A DNA stretch of 64,000 bases from Kosakonia sacchari SP1 (GTDB lineage: Bacteria > Pseudomonadota > Gammaproteobacteria > Enterobacterales > Enterobacteriaceae). The notes below the pieces were generated by a model that worked only from the letters and a program-made list of their open reading frames with translations, was not told where the DNA came from and did no database searches. The stretch lies in the NCBI RefSeq assembly GCF_000300455.3, contig NZ_CP007215.2, positions 3,720,001 through 3,784,000 on the forward strand, in the 5' to 3' direction. The translations under genes and the position numbers were made by a program. How positions within the stretch are numbered: position 1 is the stretch's first letter; every line of letters begins with the position of its first letter. Of this stretch, positions 45,461 through 55,805 are shown in pieces.

Positions 45461-45541
45461 TCGCTTTTCCCGTTGGCAATTGCTGGTCGATGCAATATGT
45501 AAAACCTATCAATAATTCGACGCGAGCATCCTCACAGTCAA

Positions 45542-46267
45542 TTAACCAAATAATAAAACCAGTTGGTTATAATCTTTAAACATGAGTGAAATAAAACGCT
45601 GACGCATTTTAGAAATATTTTCTTGATTTATCGTTCCCTCATCAATCAACTTCGGCAATCGTTCCATCACGATGCAGTAGCGTATCGCCCGGCGCATTCC
45701 CAAAAGATACCAGGAAGATTTCATTCGGTGGGCAAGATTCGCGATCTGAAGGAGTGTTCCTGCGTGCGCGATGATGTCGAGTTGTTGAATATCGGCCGCT
45801 AACGCCTGTAATAGCTTCGGGAGCATGGCATCAATTATTGGCTGCTGATGATTCGCCAGCAGATGTAATTCACGCAGCACCGGTTGTGCTATATCCCTCG
45901 ACTGAAAAGAGTAGCGTAAACGCTCTGCAGATAAAGGAAGAGACAAAATATGGTCGAATCCCTTCAGACGTAGCATTGATTCTGTTTCTGGCTGTTTATT
46001 GTCTATGCAGGCCAGTAATAACGAAGGTAATGTTAATTCTCCCGCCAACTCCGCAGCGAGAAGCTTCTCAACTAAATCAACACCTGAATGTGCACTCTCA
46101 CTCAAATCGACCAATAGCGCATGCCATGTGTGAAGGGAAAGCACATTCTGCGCATCGCTTATATTCACAGTGGCGATGTTTACATCACTGCAAAAGCGCA
46201 ACTGTTGGGCGAGCGCGCGCTGCTGCTCAGCACTGCACGTCGCAAGTAATGTCTGCATTCCATGCAT
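45542..46267 (-). CDS. HPt phosphotransfer protein with degenerate receiver-like N-terminus
   Basis: Predicted 241 residues from the ATG at 46267, which has ggag 6 bases upstream. The ATG at 46279 gives 245 and is an alternative. The C-terminal ~90 residues form an HPt domain with the phosphorylatable His in NLAHRMKSSWYLLGM (residue ~180). The N-terminal ~115 residues resemble a receiver (HALLVDLSESAHSGVDLVEKLL, an Asp at ~54) but lack a typical acidic pair. The layout recalls the REC-like plus HPt end of RcsD. It should relay phosphate between the hybrid kinase and the RcsB-like regulator flanking it. Confidence 0.8.
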   Translation of the reverse strand: MHGMQTLLATCSAEQQRALAQQLRFCSDVNIATVNISDAQNVLSLHTWHALLVDLSESAHSGVDLVEKLLAAELAGELTLPSLLLACIDNKQPETESMLRLKGFDHILSLPLSAERLRYSFQSRDIAQPVLRELHLLANHQQPIIDAMLPKLLQALAADIQQLDIIAHAGTLLQIANLAHRMKSSWYLLGMRRAIRYCIVMERLPKLIDEGTINQENISKMRQRFISLMFKDYNQLVLLFG

Positions 46268-46283
46268 AACTAACTCCATGTCG

Positions 46284-46916
46284 TTAACTTGTTAATCCAA
46301 TTTGCTGCAGGTATTGATAGAGCTCGTATTCGGAGGTGACACCCAGTTTGCGCATGGCACTTTTTTTCTGTGCGCTGACGGTTTGTTTCGTCCTGCTAAG
46401 CCGGGTACTGATATCGTTCACCGTCATGCCGCGCAATAACAGGCGTAACACTTCATTCTCTTTTGGCGTCAACTTCACCTCAAGTTGCGCGGAATCGTCT
46501 TCTTGCGGCGTATTCGTTCTCGGGGAAATAGCAGGCGAGGTGAGCGCTTGCAATGTCTGTAACAGCTTTGTCGACAAGCTGGCCTTATTTAATACCGTGT
46601 GCACTCCGAGACGGAGTAATGAATGCTGAATACCGGGGTTATTGATCATAGAAACCACAATAATCAGCAAATCTGGCCAACGTCTTTTTAATAATTGAAT
46701 GAGCGCCAGACCATCATTGTATCGCTCTCCGGGCATGCTGAGATCGGTTATCAGAATATCGGCTGCGTGCTGCTCCAGCTTTGCCACGACTTCATCGGTG
46801 GTCATGGCTTCATCAATGATGAGGTATTGTGCGGAAAGTGGTGCGAGCAACGTTCGCATCCCCATCAAATAAATAGGGTGATCATCAGCAATCAACACTT
46901 TTTTCGGTTTCAACAC
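46284..46916 (-). CDS. RcsB-like LuxR-family response regulator
   Basis: A 210-residue response regulator. The receiver has acidic pair ADDHP (residues 10-14), phosphoacceptor Asp58 in LITDLSMPGERYNDGLALIQ, and Lys111 in LNKAS. The HTH is at ~148-205 (LTPKENEVLRLLLRGMTVND and KQTVSAQKKSAMRKLGV). The wording of the receiver and HTH is close to E. coli RcsB. The start is a GTG at 46916 with only a weak Shine-Dalgarno. It is the first gene of the regulator-HPt-kinase group. Target promoters are unknown. Confidence 0.9.
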   Translation of the reverse strand: MLKPKKVLIADDHPIYLMGMRTLLAPLSAQYLIIDEAMTTDEVVAKLEQHAADILITDLSMPGERYNDGLALIQLLKRRWPDLLIIVVSMINNPGIQHSLLRLGVHTVLNKASLSTKLLQTLQALTSPAISPRTNTPQEDDSAQLEVKLTPKENEVLRLLLRGMTVNDISTRLSRTKQTVSAQKKSAMRKLGVTSEYELYQYLQQIGLTS

Positions 46917-47101
46917 GCTTATAAATCTCTGGTCACAACCATATCATTACGAGTTCTCGCACTTTAACAAAAAAAAATGGCAATGCAGAATGAATATTTA
47001 ATAAAGGAAAGAGGCTCGCATTTCATAAAAATAAAAAATCGAAATTAATATCCTTAATAAATAAACATGCGTTTATTATAAATAGAAAAAATACTACAGG
47101 T

Positions 47102-47268
47102 AAAAAAACCACCTGCTTAGCAGGTGGCATTGATTTCGCTCCACAGGGGCGTACTAAAAGCCCTACAATTAGTCTCTGCCTGTTCTGAACGATTTAAATC
47201 CAAAGACAATAAGACAAAGACAAAACCTCTTACTGACCACCTCCATAGGAGGTGGTGTTCATGCAGAG
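47102..47268 (-). repeat. Paired-palindrome element, possible IS200/IS605-type remnant or nonautonomous copy
   Basis: Two 19-21 bp palindromes as near-identical direct repeats. On the minus strand they read ccacctgctaagcaggtgg (47127-47109) and ccacctcctatggaggtgg (47255-47237), differing at four positions. They lie about 127 bp apart. Similar subterminal hairpins at both ends are a hallmark of IS200/IS605 family elements and their nonautonomous derivatives. The outer palindrome is followed by T7 on the minus strand, so it also fits an intrinsic terminator. No transposase gene is present. Confidence 0.5.
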
Positions 47269-47300
47269 ATAAAAAAAACCGCAGCACGTGGCTGCGGTTT
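47269..47300 (-). terminator. Intrinsic terminator of the queA-tgt-yajC-secD-secF unit
   Basis: On the minus strand, aaccgcag (47299-47292) pairs with ctgcggtt (the complement of 47277-47284) around a seven-base loop. T8 follows. It starts 19 bp past the secF stop. Confidence 0.93.
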
Positions 47301-47318
47301 GTTCTGTGCAACGAATGG

Positions 47319-48290
47319 TTACGGCAGAATAGACGGCTGGTCCGCCCCTTCTTTTTCCACTTTCTGCTGCAGTAAATGCTCGCGCTTCATCCCCATTTTC
47401 AGCGCCAGAGCAGACGCGACATAGATAGACGAAGCCGTACCGATGGAAACACCGATAAGCATGGTCAGCGAGAAGCCCTTCAGCATCGCGCCACCAAAGA
47501 GATAAAGCATCAAAATCACGACTAACGTCGTACCGGACGTGATCAACGTACGGTGCAATGTTTGCGTCAGAGAGATGTTAAAGATCTCGTATGGCGTGCC
47601 GCGGCGGATCTTGCGGAAGTTCTCACGAATACGGTCAGATACCACGATGCTGTCGTTAAGCGAGTAACCGATTACCGACATCAGCGATGCCACGATGGTC
47701 AGGTCAATCTCAATCTGGAACAGCGAGAGTACGCCCATCGTGATAATGACGTCGTGCGCCAGTGCGATAACCACACCAGCGGCCAAACGCCACTCGAAGC
47801 GGAAACCGACATAAACCAGAATACTGATCAACGCAACCAGCAGCGCCATTCCCCCCGTCTGCGCCAGATCAGCACCCACGCTCGGACCGACAAACTCAAT
47901 ACGTTTCACGGCTGCATTTTGGCTGGTCGCTTCGTTAATCACGCTAACGACTTTACTTCCCAGCACCTGGCCACCGGTTTCGCCCTGAGCAGGCGGCATA
48001 CGTACCATGATGTCGCGGCTGCTACCGAAGTTTTGCAACAGCGGCTCCTGGAAGCCCGCTTTCTCCAGCGCGTCACGCATCAAATCCATATCCGCTGGTT
48101 TTTCCAGCGAGATTTCGATGACCGTACCACCGGTAAAATCCAGGCCCCAGTTAAAGCCGCGAACGCCCATCACAGCGATGGAGAGTATCAGCAGCGCGCC
48201 GGAAATGATAAAAGCCCAGTTGTCCCAGCGCATAAAGTCCCAGACTTTACGGCCGTGGTTCAATTGTTCAACAGTATAATCCTGTGCCAC
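47319..48290 (-). CDS. secF: Protein translocase subunit SecF
   Basis: An inner-membrane Sec accessory subunit of the SecDF-YajC complex, using the proton motive force to aid export. It has 323 residues from a GTG start ([20 protein letters not shown]), preceded by gaggag. This matches E. coli length. Six transmembrane helices: one near residues 20-40, a periplasmic domain to ~130, and five more from ~135. RND-type conserved segments are [11 protein letters not shown] and [20 protein letters not shown]. It lies 10 bp after secD. Confidence 0.97.
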   Translation of the reverse strand: MAQDYTVEQLNHGRKVWDFMRWDNWAFIISGALLILSIAVMGVRGFNWGLDFTGGTVIEISLEKPADMDLMRDALEKAGFQEPLLQNFGSSRDIMVRMPPAQGETGGQVLGSKVVSVINEATSQNAAVKRIEFVGPSVGADLAQTGGMALLVALISILVYVGFRFEWRLAAGVVIALAHDVIITMGVLSLFQIEIDLTIVASLMSVIGYSLNDSIVVSDRIRENFRKIRRGTPYEIFNISLTQTLHRTLITSGTTLVVILMLYLFGGAMLKGFSLTMLIGVSIGTASSIYVASALALKMGMKREHLLQQKVEKEGADQPSILP

Positions 48291-48300
48291 AACGCACTCC

Positions 48301-50148
48301 TCAGATAGACAGCTTGTTAATGCGTTTGCCGCCGTACAACAGGTTGACGATGGCACGGGTGCCGACAATGGCGGTGAACATAGAGGTCGCCACACCGATA
48401 CCGGTAGTGATCGCAAACCCTTTAATTGAACCAGTACCTACTGCGTAAAGAATAAGTACTTTGATCAACGTGGTAACGTTCGCATCGAAAATGGACGAAA
48501 ACGCGCCCTGATAACCTTCGTGAATCGCCTGCTGCACTGAACGGCCATTGCTAAGCTCTTCTTTAATACGTTCGTTTATCAGAACGTTGGCGTCCACCGC
48601 TACCGCGAGGGTAAGCACGATCCCGGCAATCCCCGGCATTGTCAGCGTTGCGCCAGGCAACAACGACATAATGCCGACAATTAACACCAGGTTGGCAATC
48701 AGTGCAGACGTGGCGATCAGACCAAACTTCTTATAGAAGAAGATCATGAAGATGATAGAAACCACCAGACCTGCCAGGCACGCTTCCAGACCCTGCGTGA
48801 TGTTCTGCGAACCAAGCGTCGGGCCGATGGTACGTTCTTCTACAATCTGAATCGGCGCAATCAGCGCACCAGCACGCAGCAGCAGAGAAAGCTGACGCGC
48901 TTCGGTCGGGTTGCTGATACCGGTAATACGGAAGCTGTTGCCGAGGCGAGACTGGATGTTAGCGATGTTAATCACCTCTTCCTGTTTCACCAGCACCGCA
49001 CGTCCGTTGGCATCTTTTTTACCGCTGTCTTTGTACTCCACAAACAAGGTCGCCATCGGCTTACCGATATTGTCCTTGGTGAAGTTAGACATGATGTTGC
49101 CACCCGCACTATCCAGTGAAATGTTCACCTGCGGTTGGTTGTACTCATCCTGGCTGGAAGTGGAATCGGTGATATGGTCACCGGTCAGGATCACGCGTTT
49201 GTACAGCACAACGGGCTGACCTTCGCGTGTCTGTTTCACTTCGGAGTCACCCGGTACGCGGCCAGCAGCGGCGGCGGAAGCATCCACACTGCTGTTAACG
49301 AGGCGGAATTCCAGCGTCGCGGTAGCGCCCAGAATCTCCTTCGCACGTGCTGTATCCTGAATACCCGGCAGCTCAACCACGATGCGGTCAGCACCCTGGC
49401 GCTGTACCAGCGGCTCAGCCACGCCCAGTTGGTTTACACGGTTACGCAGGATATTAATGTTCTGCTGAACAGCATATTCGCGGGCTTCGCTCAGACGCGC
49501 ATCGCTCATCACGGCGCGCAGTACATTGTCGCCCTGGTTGGAGATAACGAGATCGCGGTGGCGGGCTGTCAGGTAAGCATTCGCCTGATCGCGCGCCGCG
49601 CTGTCGCGGAACTGAATGCTCAGGCCATAGTTATCTTCCTTACGCACGGTGGTGTAAGGAATGCCTTTGTCGCGCAGATCGCTGCGCAGGCTGTCCATGT
49701 TCTGTTCCTGCAGTTTACTGAGCGCCGTTTGCATATCCACTTCCATCAGGAAGTGCACACCGCCGCGCAGATCGAGACCGAGTTTCATCGGTTCGGCTTT
49801 AATGGCGGTCAACCAGCGTGGTGTTGCCGGAGCAAGGTTAAGCGCGACAACGTACTGATCGCCTAACGCGCTAACCAGCACTTCGCGGGCGCGCAGCTGC
49901 GTATCAGTAGAATCGAAGCGAGCAAGAATCGCGCCCTCTTCCAGTGCCACAGACTTCGCGTTGATTTTTTCTTTTTGTAGATCGTTCTGGACCTGGATCA
50001 GCGTTTGCTCACTGGCGGCGACGCCGCGCGCGCCAGTGATCTGAACAGCCGGATCCTCACCATACAGGTTGGGAAGTGCGTAAAGCAGGCCGACGATAAT
50101 GACGACGACCAGCATAATGTACTTCCACAAAGGATAACGGTTTAACAC
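48301..50148 (-). CDS. secD: Protein translocase subunit SecD
   Basis: The larger SecDF subunit, 615 residues, same as E. coli. An N-terminal helix (~9-28), then large periplasmic P1 domains (~30-450) that bind translocating protein. Five C-terminal helices include [20 protein letters not shown] and [20 protein letters not shown], the latter with the conserved Asp used in proton coupling. Same strand as yajC and secF, in the standard operon. Confidence 0.98.
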   Translation of the reverse strand: MLNRYPLWKYIMLVVVIIVGLLYALPNLYGEDPAVQITGARGVAASEQTLIQVQNDLQKEKINAKSVALEEGAILARFDSTDTQLRAREVLVSALGDQYVVALNLAPATPRWLTAIKAEPMKLGLDLRGGVHFLMEVDMQTALSKLQEQNMDSLRSDLRDKGIPYTTVRKEDNYGLSIQFRDSAARDQANAYLTARHRDLVISNQGDNVLRAVMSDARLSEAREYAVQQNINILRNRVNQLGVAEPLVQRQGADRIVVELPGIQDTARAKEILGATATLEFRLVNSSVDASAAAAGRVPGDSEVKQTREGQPVVLYKRVILTGDHITDSTSSQDEYNQPQVNISLDSAGGNIMSNFTKDNIGKPMATLFVEYKDSGKKDANGRAVLVKQEEVINIANIQSRLGNSFRITGISNPTEARQLSLLLRAGALIAPIQIVEERTIGPTLGSQNITQGLEACLAGLVVSIIFMIFFYKKFGLIATSALIANLVLIVGIMSLLPGATLTMPGIAGIVLTLAVAVDANVLINERIKEELSNGRSVQQAIHEGYQGAFSSIFDANVTTLIKVLILYAVGTGSIKGFAITTGIGVATSMFTAIVGTRAIVNLLYGGKRINKLSI

Positions 50149-50175
50149 GGCAGTTCCCTTTGGGAAAACAATAGA

Positions 50176-50508
50176 TTACAGCGCCTTCATCGTGCCTTTC
50201 GGCAGAACGGCAGCTACGAAGTCACGTTTGATTACCACTTCGGTGGTGTCGTTCAGTGCGATAGCAATGTAGCCAGTCTCTGCTACTTTGGTCACGCGGC
50301 CAATCAGACCACCGTTGGTCAGCACTTCATCACCTTTGGCGATGGAGTCCATCAGCTTTTTATGCTCTTTCGTGCGTTTTTGCTGCGGGCGCAGGATCAT
50401 GAAGTAAAAAATCAGACCGAACACCACCAGCATCGGAATCAACGTCCACTGGCTTTGGGCTGCCGGTGCGCCTGCTGCTGCTACCGCATCAGAAATAAAA
50501 AAGCTCAT
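50176..50508 (-). CDS. yajC: Sec translocon accessory protein YajC
   Basis: A 110-residue inner-membrane protein with one N-terminal helix (~18-38, WTLIPMLVVFGLIFYFMILR) and a small cytosolic SH3-like domain (~45-95, GDEVLTNGGLIGRVTKV). It associates with SecDF. It lies 21 bp after tgt and 27 bp before secD. Confidence 0.97.
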   Translation of the reverse strand: MSFFISDAVAAAGAPAAQSQWTLIPMLVVFGLIFYFMILRPQQKRTKEHKKLMDSIAKGDEVLTNGGLIGRVTKVAETGYIAIALNDTTEVVIKRDFVAAVLPKGTMKAL

Positions 50509-50529
50509 TCAAATTCCCTCATTATTAAA

Positions 50530-51708
<1,179 letters not shown>

Positions 51709-52779
51709 CTATTCCCCGACGCGTTCAAAAATGGCTTGCGGATTGTACGTGATAAACATCGCATCCCCGTAACTAAAAAAGCGATATTTCTCTGCAACTG
51801 CGGCGCGGTACGCATTCATGATGTGTTGGTACCCGGCGAAGGCAGAAACCAGCATGATCAGCGTCGATTCGGGCAAGTGGAAGTTAGTGACCAGCGCATC
51901 AATCACCCGGTACTGATAACCCGGATAAATGAAAATCTGCGTATCGCCGAAAAACGGCTCGATCAGATCTTTTTTTGCTGCCTGCGCGGCGCTTTCCAGC
52001 GAACGCACGGACGTGGTTCCCACGGCAACGACCCGGTTGCCACGCGCTTTTGCCGCCAGCACCGCGTCAACAACCTCCTGCGGCACTTCGGCATATTCAG
52101 AATGCATAATGTGATCTTCGATGCTATCTACGCGCACCGGCTGGAAAGTTCCCGCCCCCACATGCAGCGTCACAAACGCCATTTCGATGCCTTTATTACG
52201 CAAACGCTCAAGCAAAGGCTCATCAAAATGCAGCCCTGCCGTCGGTGCGGCAACCGCGCCAGGCTTCTGGCTGTACACGGTCTGGTAGAGTTCACGGTCC
52301 GCCTCTTCATCAGGGCGGTCAATATAGGGCGGCAGCGGCATATGGCCGATAGCATTGAGGATATCCAGCACCGGACGTTCATCGTGAAACTCAACTTCGA
52401 ACAGCGCGTCGTGGCGCGCCACCATCGTCGCCTGGATATCTTCCGCGTCACCCAGCAGCAGTTCCGCGCCCGGCTTTGGCGCTTTGGAAGCGCGAATATG
52501 TGCCAGAATACGTTTATCGTCGAGCATGCGTTCGACCAGCATTTCAATCTTGCCGCCGCTGGCTTTACGGCCGAACAGGCGCGCCGGAATTACGCGGGTA
52601 TTATTGAACACCAGCAGATCGCCGGGGTTGAGCTTGTCGAGCAAATCGGTGAAAGTACCGTGCGTCAGCGCGCCTGTTGGGCCATCCAGCGACAGTAAGC
52701 GGCAACTGCTGCGCTCAGGCTGCGGGTAATGGGCAATCAGGGATTCGGGCAATTCAAAGGAAAAATCGGTAACGCGCAT
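51709..52779 (-). CDS. queA: S-adenosylmethionine:tRNA ribosyltransferase-isomerase QueA
   Basis: Transfers and rearranges the ribosyl group of SAM onto preQ1-tRNA to form epoxyqueuosine. It has 356 residues (E. coli 356). It begins [20 protein letters not shown] and has [10 protein letters not shown] and AAPTAGLHF as conserved segments. I start at 52779. A frame six codons longer is open without family support. First gene of queA-tgt-yajC-secD-secF, divergent from acpH across 92 bp. Confidence 0.97.
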   Translation of the reverse strand: MRVTDFSFELPESLIAHYPQPERSSCRLLSLDGPTGALTHGTFTDLLDKLNPGDLLVFNNTRVIPARLFGRKASGGKIEMLVERMLDDKRILAHIRASKAPKPGAELLLGDAEDIQATMVARHDALFEVEFHDERPVLDILNAIGHMPLPPYIDRPDEEADRELYQTVYSQKPGAVAAPTAGLHFDEPLLERLRNKGIEMAFVTLHVGAGTFQPVRVDSIEDHIMHSEYAEVPQEVVDAVLAAKARGNRVVAVGTTSVRSLESAAQAAKKDLIEPFFGDTQIFIYPGYQYRVIDALVTNFHLPESTLIMLVSAFAGYQHIMNAYRAAVAEKYRFFSYGDAMFITYNPQAIFERVGE

Positions 52780-52871
52780 GACACTAACTCGATACATATT
52801 TAAGAGGCGGGTAGTCTAGTGCCCACGCCCCTTCGCTGCAACCGTTAGCCGCTTTTGGACAAACAATAAGC

Positions 52872-53453
52872 ATGAATTTTTTAGCACACCTGCACTTAGC
52901 CCATCTTGCCGACAGTTCCCTGCCCGGCAACCTGCTGGCGGATTTTGTTCGCGGCAACCCGCAAGACCTCTACCCGGTGGAGATCGTTGACGGGATCCAG
53001 ATGCATCGCCGTATCGACGTCATGACTGACAACCTGCCGGAAGTCAAAACCGCCCGCGAGTGGTTCCGCCCAGAAACCCGGCGGGTCGCGCCGATCACGC
53101 TGGATGTGATGTGGGATCATTTTCTCTCCCGCCACTGGGCGCAAATCTCGCCGGATTTCCCGCTGGATGATTTTGTTCGCTACGCCCGTGCGCAGGTGTC
53201 GACAATCCTGCCCGACTCTCCGCCGCGATTTGTTAATTTGAACAATTACCTTTGGTCAGAGCGCTGGCTGGAGCGCTACCGCGAGATGGCCTTTATCCAG
53301 AATGTGCTTAACGGCATGGCGAACCGTCGCCCGCGTCTGGATGCACTGCGCGACTCCTGGCAGGATCTCGACGCCAACTACGCCGCGCTGGAGTCACAAT
53401 TCTGGGAATTCTATCCGCGCATGATGGCGCAGGCTAAAGATCAGCAGCTTTAA
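52872..53453 (+). CDS. acpH: Acyl carrier protein phosphodiesterase AcpH
   Basis: Hydrolyses the 4-phosphopantetheine arm from holo-ACP. It has 193 residues, E. coli length. It starts [20 protein letters not shown]. The HD-like residues are in [15 protein letters not shown] and [12 protein letters not shown], followed by [10 protein letters not shown]. Single-gene unit divergent from queA. A 168-bp promoter region for the peroxiredoxin follows. Confidence 0.95.
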   Translation: MNFLAHLHLAHLADSSLPGNLLADFVRGNPQDLYPVEIVDGIQMHRRIDVMTDNLPEVKTAREWFRPETRRVAPITLDVMWDHFLSRHWAQISPDFPLDDFVRYARAQVSTILPDSPPRFVNLNNYLWSERWLERYREMAFIQNVLNGMANRRPRLDALRDSWQDLDANYAALESQFWEFYPRMMAQAKDQQL

Positions 53454-53510
53454 CTCTTGCACTGCGTGTGCATTACGCTATTTTGGAAAGCGTCATTACA
53501 AAAACAATCG

Positions 53511-53576
53511 ATAGACAAAACCTATACCAGCGATTGTCAATGGCGCTTTGAGCTACCCTACCCCTCTCCCTATACT
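53511..53576 (+). promoter_or_regulatory. Predicted OxyR operator and sigma-70 promoter of the peroxiredoxin gene
   Basis: The OxyR pattern ATAG-N7-CTAT-N7-ATAG-N7-CTAT is matched with exact spacing: atag (53511), ctat (53522), attg (53533), cgct (53544). The first half is perfect and the second degenerate. The end touches a -35 tttgag (53547-53552), with an 18-bp spacer and -10 tatact (53571-53576). This is the class I position for activation by oxidised OxyR. Peroxiredoxins are classical OxyR targets. Confidence 0.78.
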
Positions 53577-53621
53577 GGCCCGCGTTGCGTTCTATTAACC
53601 TTGTAAATCACAGGAGTACAT

Positions 53622-54224
53622 ATGGTACTGGTTACTCGTCAGGCACCGGATTTTACTGCCGCAGCCGTTCTGGGCAGCGGTGAAATTGTTGAAAACTTCA
53701 ACTTCAAACAGCACACCAACGGTAAAGCGACCGTGCTGTTCTTCTGGCCGATGGACTTCACCTTCGTTTGCCCGTCTGAACTGATCGCTTTCGACAAACG
53801 TTACGAAGAGTTCAAAAGCCGCGGTGTGGAAGTGGTTGGCGTCTCTTTCGACTCCGAGTTTGTTCACAACGCATGGCGTAATACGCCGGTTGAGAAAGGC
53901 GGTATCGGCGCGGTGAAATACGCGATGGTCGCTGACATCAAACGTGAAATTCAGCAGGCTTACGGTATTGAGCATCCGGACGCGGGCGTTGCCCTGCGTG
54001 GTTCTTTCCTGATCGACAAAAACGGCATCGTGCGCCACCAGGTCGTCAATGACCTGCCGCTGGGTCGTAACATCGATGAAATGCTGCGCATGGTTGACGC
54101 GCTGCAGTTCCACGAAGAGCACGGCGAAGTGTGCCCGGCGCAGTGGGAAAAAGGCAAAGAAGGGATGAACGCCTCACCGGACGGCGTGGCAAAATACCTG
54201 AGCGAAAACGTCTCCAGCCTGTAA
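53622..54224 (+). CDS. tsaA: 2-Cys peroxiredoxin (AhpC/TSA family)
   Basis: A typical 2-Cys peroxiredoxin that reduces hydrogen peroxide and organic peroxides via a thiol donor. It has 200 residues. The peroxidatic Cys50 is in MDFTFVCPSELIAF and the resolving Cys171 in GEVCPAQW. A GGIG element (residues 93-96) and C-terminal helix resemble the over-oxidation-sensitive types. It belongs to the Prx1/AhpC group and is distinct from alkyl hydroperoxide reductase AhpC beside ahpF. Salmonella has a tsaA gene at a comparable place, hence the symbol. SD aggag is present. Confidence 0.9.
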   Translation: MVLVTRQAPDFTAAAVLGSGEIVENFNFKQHTNGKATVLFFWPMDFTFVCPSELIAFDKRYEEFKSRGVEVVGVSFDSEFVHNAWRNTPVEKGGIGAVKYAMVADIKREIQQAYGIEHPDAGVALRGSFLIDKNGIVRHQVVNDLPLGRNIDEMLRMVDALQFHEEHGEVCPAQWEKGKEGMNASPDGVAKYLSENVSSL

Positions 54225-54237
54225 TTGGCTGTATAGA

Positions 54238-54264
54238 TAAAGGCCCGCACTGCGGGCCTTTTTT
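54238..54264 (+). terminator. Intrinsic terminator of the peroxiredoxin gene
   Basis: aaggcccgc (54240-54248), loop act, gcgggcctt (54252-54260), continuing in T6. Confidence 0.93.
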
Positions 54265-54425
54265 ATGGCTAATTCAAACCAACATCAGTATGCGTCGTCA
54301 TCAACAAGTCTGGATCGACCGCATTGTTTTAAGATGACGAACTAACACCACGGGCTGCCGCGGCTTGCCAGGTTCCGCGCACCGTTCAGGGGCAATTCAA
54401 TGTCGCCCGCTGAAAAAGCGGATCG

Positions 54426-55805
54426 TTATTTGCCTGTTTTCACTTCACGCCAGATGCGCAGTGCCATCCATACCAGCACCACAACCCCCAACAACAAGAC
54501 GCCCCACACCAGCACTGTTTTCCACGTCTGCTGTCGCTCTGTCGGTGATGTCGCCGTCAGCCTCTCCTCGCCGCTAAGCACCACACGATCCTGCACTTGC
54601 ACTTCCGGTATCGCCGTAAGATCGAGCTGTTTACGCAGCGCTTCCGGGATCAATCCTTCCATCGTCACCGCAACAGGCGCCGCTGCCCGGTTGCCCCACG
54701 CCAGCATAAACGGGCCCTTGCCCTGCGCATTAAAGACCAGCGATTGTCGGTCACGGCTGCCGGTCACCTGTGGTAATGCTTCGGGTAAACGGGCATCAAG
54801 CGTAGTGATGCGCACCGCCTGCACGGCATCGCCTGGCAGGCTGAGCGGCGCGGAAGTACGTCCATTAAGCGCCCATAGCACCGTTTTACTTAACGCTTTC
54901 CACTCACCGCTGGCACTGCTGCGCCAGTCAATCGATACCGGCAACACGCCCTCTTGCGCAAGCCTTATCGACAGCGCGCTTAATGGCTGCGGTTGTGCCC
55001 ATTGATACTGCGCTTCGGTCGGGGAAATCCGTTGTTCGTGGCCTGCCATTTCCACCTGTTCCAGCGGTGTTGGCTCACTACCTGGCCGCGCGGTAACCTG
55101 CGTAATCGTTACTGGCAGGTTCGGGGTATCAAACACCATCAGCAAATAACGTACGCCATCGGCGGGCATCGGCTGGTCGAGGTTAATCTGATCGAGTTTC
55201 AGCCGATCGCTGCCACTCGCCAGCTCCATCACCGGCGCGTCGTTCTGCAACGTTGTCCAGTTGCGCATATCACTGCTGAAAAAGAGCGTCACTTTGCCAC
55301 GCCAGTTTTTTACAGGTTCTGACCAGGCCAGCTTCAGCTGCGCGAGATTAAAGTTTTCCGGCGTATTTTCCGGGAACGCCAGTAAATAGCTCTGCCCGAC
55401 CACCTCGTCAGGCTCGCCTTCAATACGAATATCAACGCCGGACGAGGAGTGCAAACGCACCACATGTTGCCCCTCTGTACCGGTGTCAACCGGCGACGTA
55501 TCCAGCGGGAATACGCGCAGCGCAATGGGCTCTGGCGCACGCGCGGTGACGCGCTGCGTTTCCAGCGTAAACGGCACACGCTCGCCATCGTGGTTAAACA
55601 CCCGCACATCGCGCAGATCCGGCCAGGCGCTCTGCGCGTAAGTATCCTGTGGCAGATCGACACGATACCAGGATGCCGGTTGCGGTAGGTCGAGTGTCGC
55701 GCCAAACGCGTAATCCGGCGGTGAATCCGGAACAGCATCACTGCCTGTCGCCGCGCCTGCGGTGGTCACCAGTGCGGCCAGTAGTAATCCATGCCATTTT
55801 TTCAT
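54426..55805 (-). CDS. DUF3999 exported membrane-anchored protein
   Basis: A 459-residue protein of DUF3999. Signal peptide MKKWHGLLLAALVTTAGAA, a large predicted periplasmic beta-rich region (~25-425), and a single C-terminal helix (VLVWGVLLLGVVVLVWMALR) with a short basic tail. It is the natural neighbour of DUF2339. The ATG overlaps the stop of the upstream DUF2339 gene by four bases (ATGA), so they are co-translated. Function unknown. The pairing suggests an envelope complex. Confidence 0.85.
   Translation of the reverse strand: MKKWHGLLLAALVTTAGAATGSDAVPDSPPDYAFGATLDLPQPASWYRVDLPQDTYAQSAWPDLRDVRVFNHDGERVPFTLETQRVTARAPEPIALRVFPLDTSPVDTGTEGQHVVRLHSSSGVDIRIEGEPDEVVGQSYLLAFPENTPENFNLAQLKLAWSEPVKNWRGKVTLFFSSDMRNWTTLQNDAPVMELASGSDRLKLDQINLDQPMPADGVRYLLMVFDTPNLPVTITQVTARPGSEPTPLEQVEMAGHEQRISPTEAQYQWAQPQPLSALSIRLAQEGVLPVSIDWRSSASGEWKALSKTVLWALNGRTSAPLSLPGDAVQAVRITTLDARLPEALPQVTGSRDRQSLVFNAQGKGPFMLAWGNRAAAPVAVTMEGLIPEALRKQLDLTAIPEVQVQDRVVLSGEERLTATSPTERQQTWKTVLVWGVLLLGVVVLVWMALRIWREVKTGK

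Larger units (their letters stand above)
46917..47318. other. 402-bp non-coding region between the phosphorelay and secF
   Basis: The part nearest the regulator (46920-47100) is very AT-rich and presumably contains its promoter. The rest holds two related palindromes (47109-47127 and 47236-47256) and the secF terminator (47269-47300). A minus-strand reading frame (47117-47311) spans the palindromes but has no recognisable domain or ribosome-binding site. I do not call it as a gene. Confidence 0.6.

Noticed and set aside
47117-47311. 64-codon minus-strand frame across the twin palindromes
   Set aside because: It runs through the secF terminator and both hairpins, has no ribosome-binding site, and matches no family I know. 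It may be a decayed transposon fragment.
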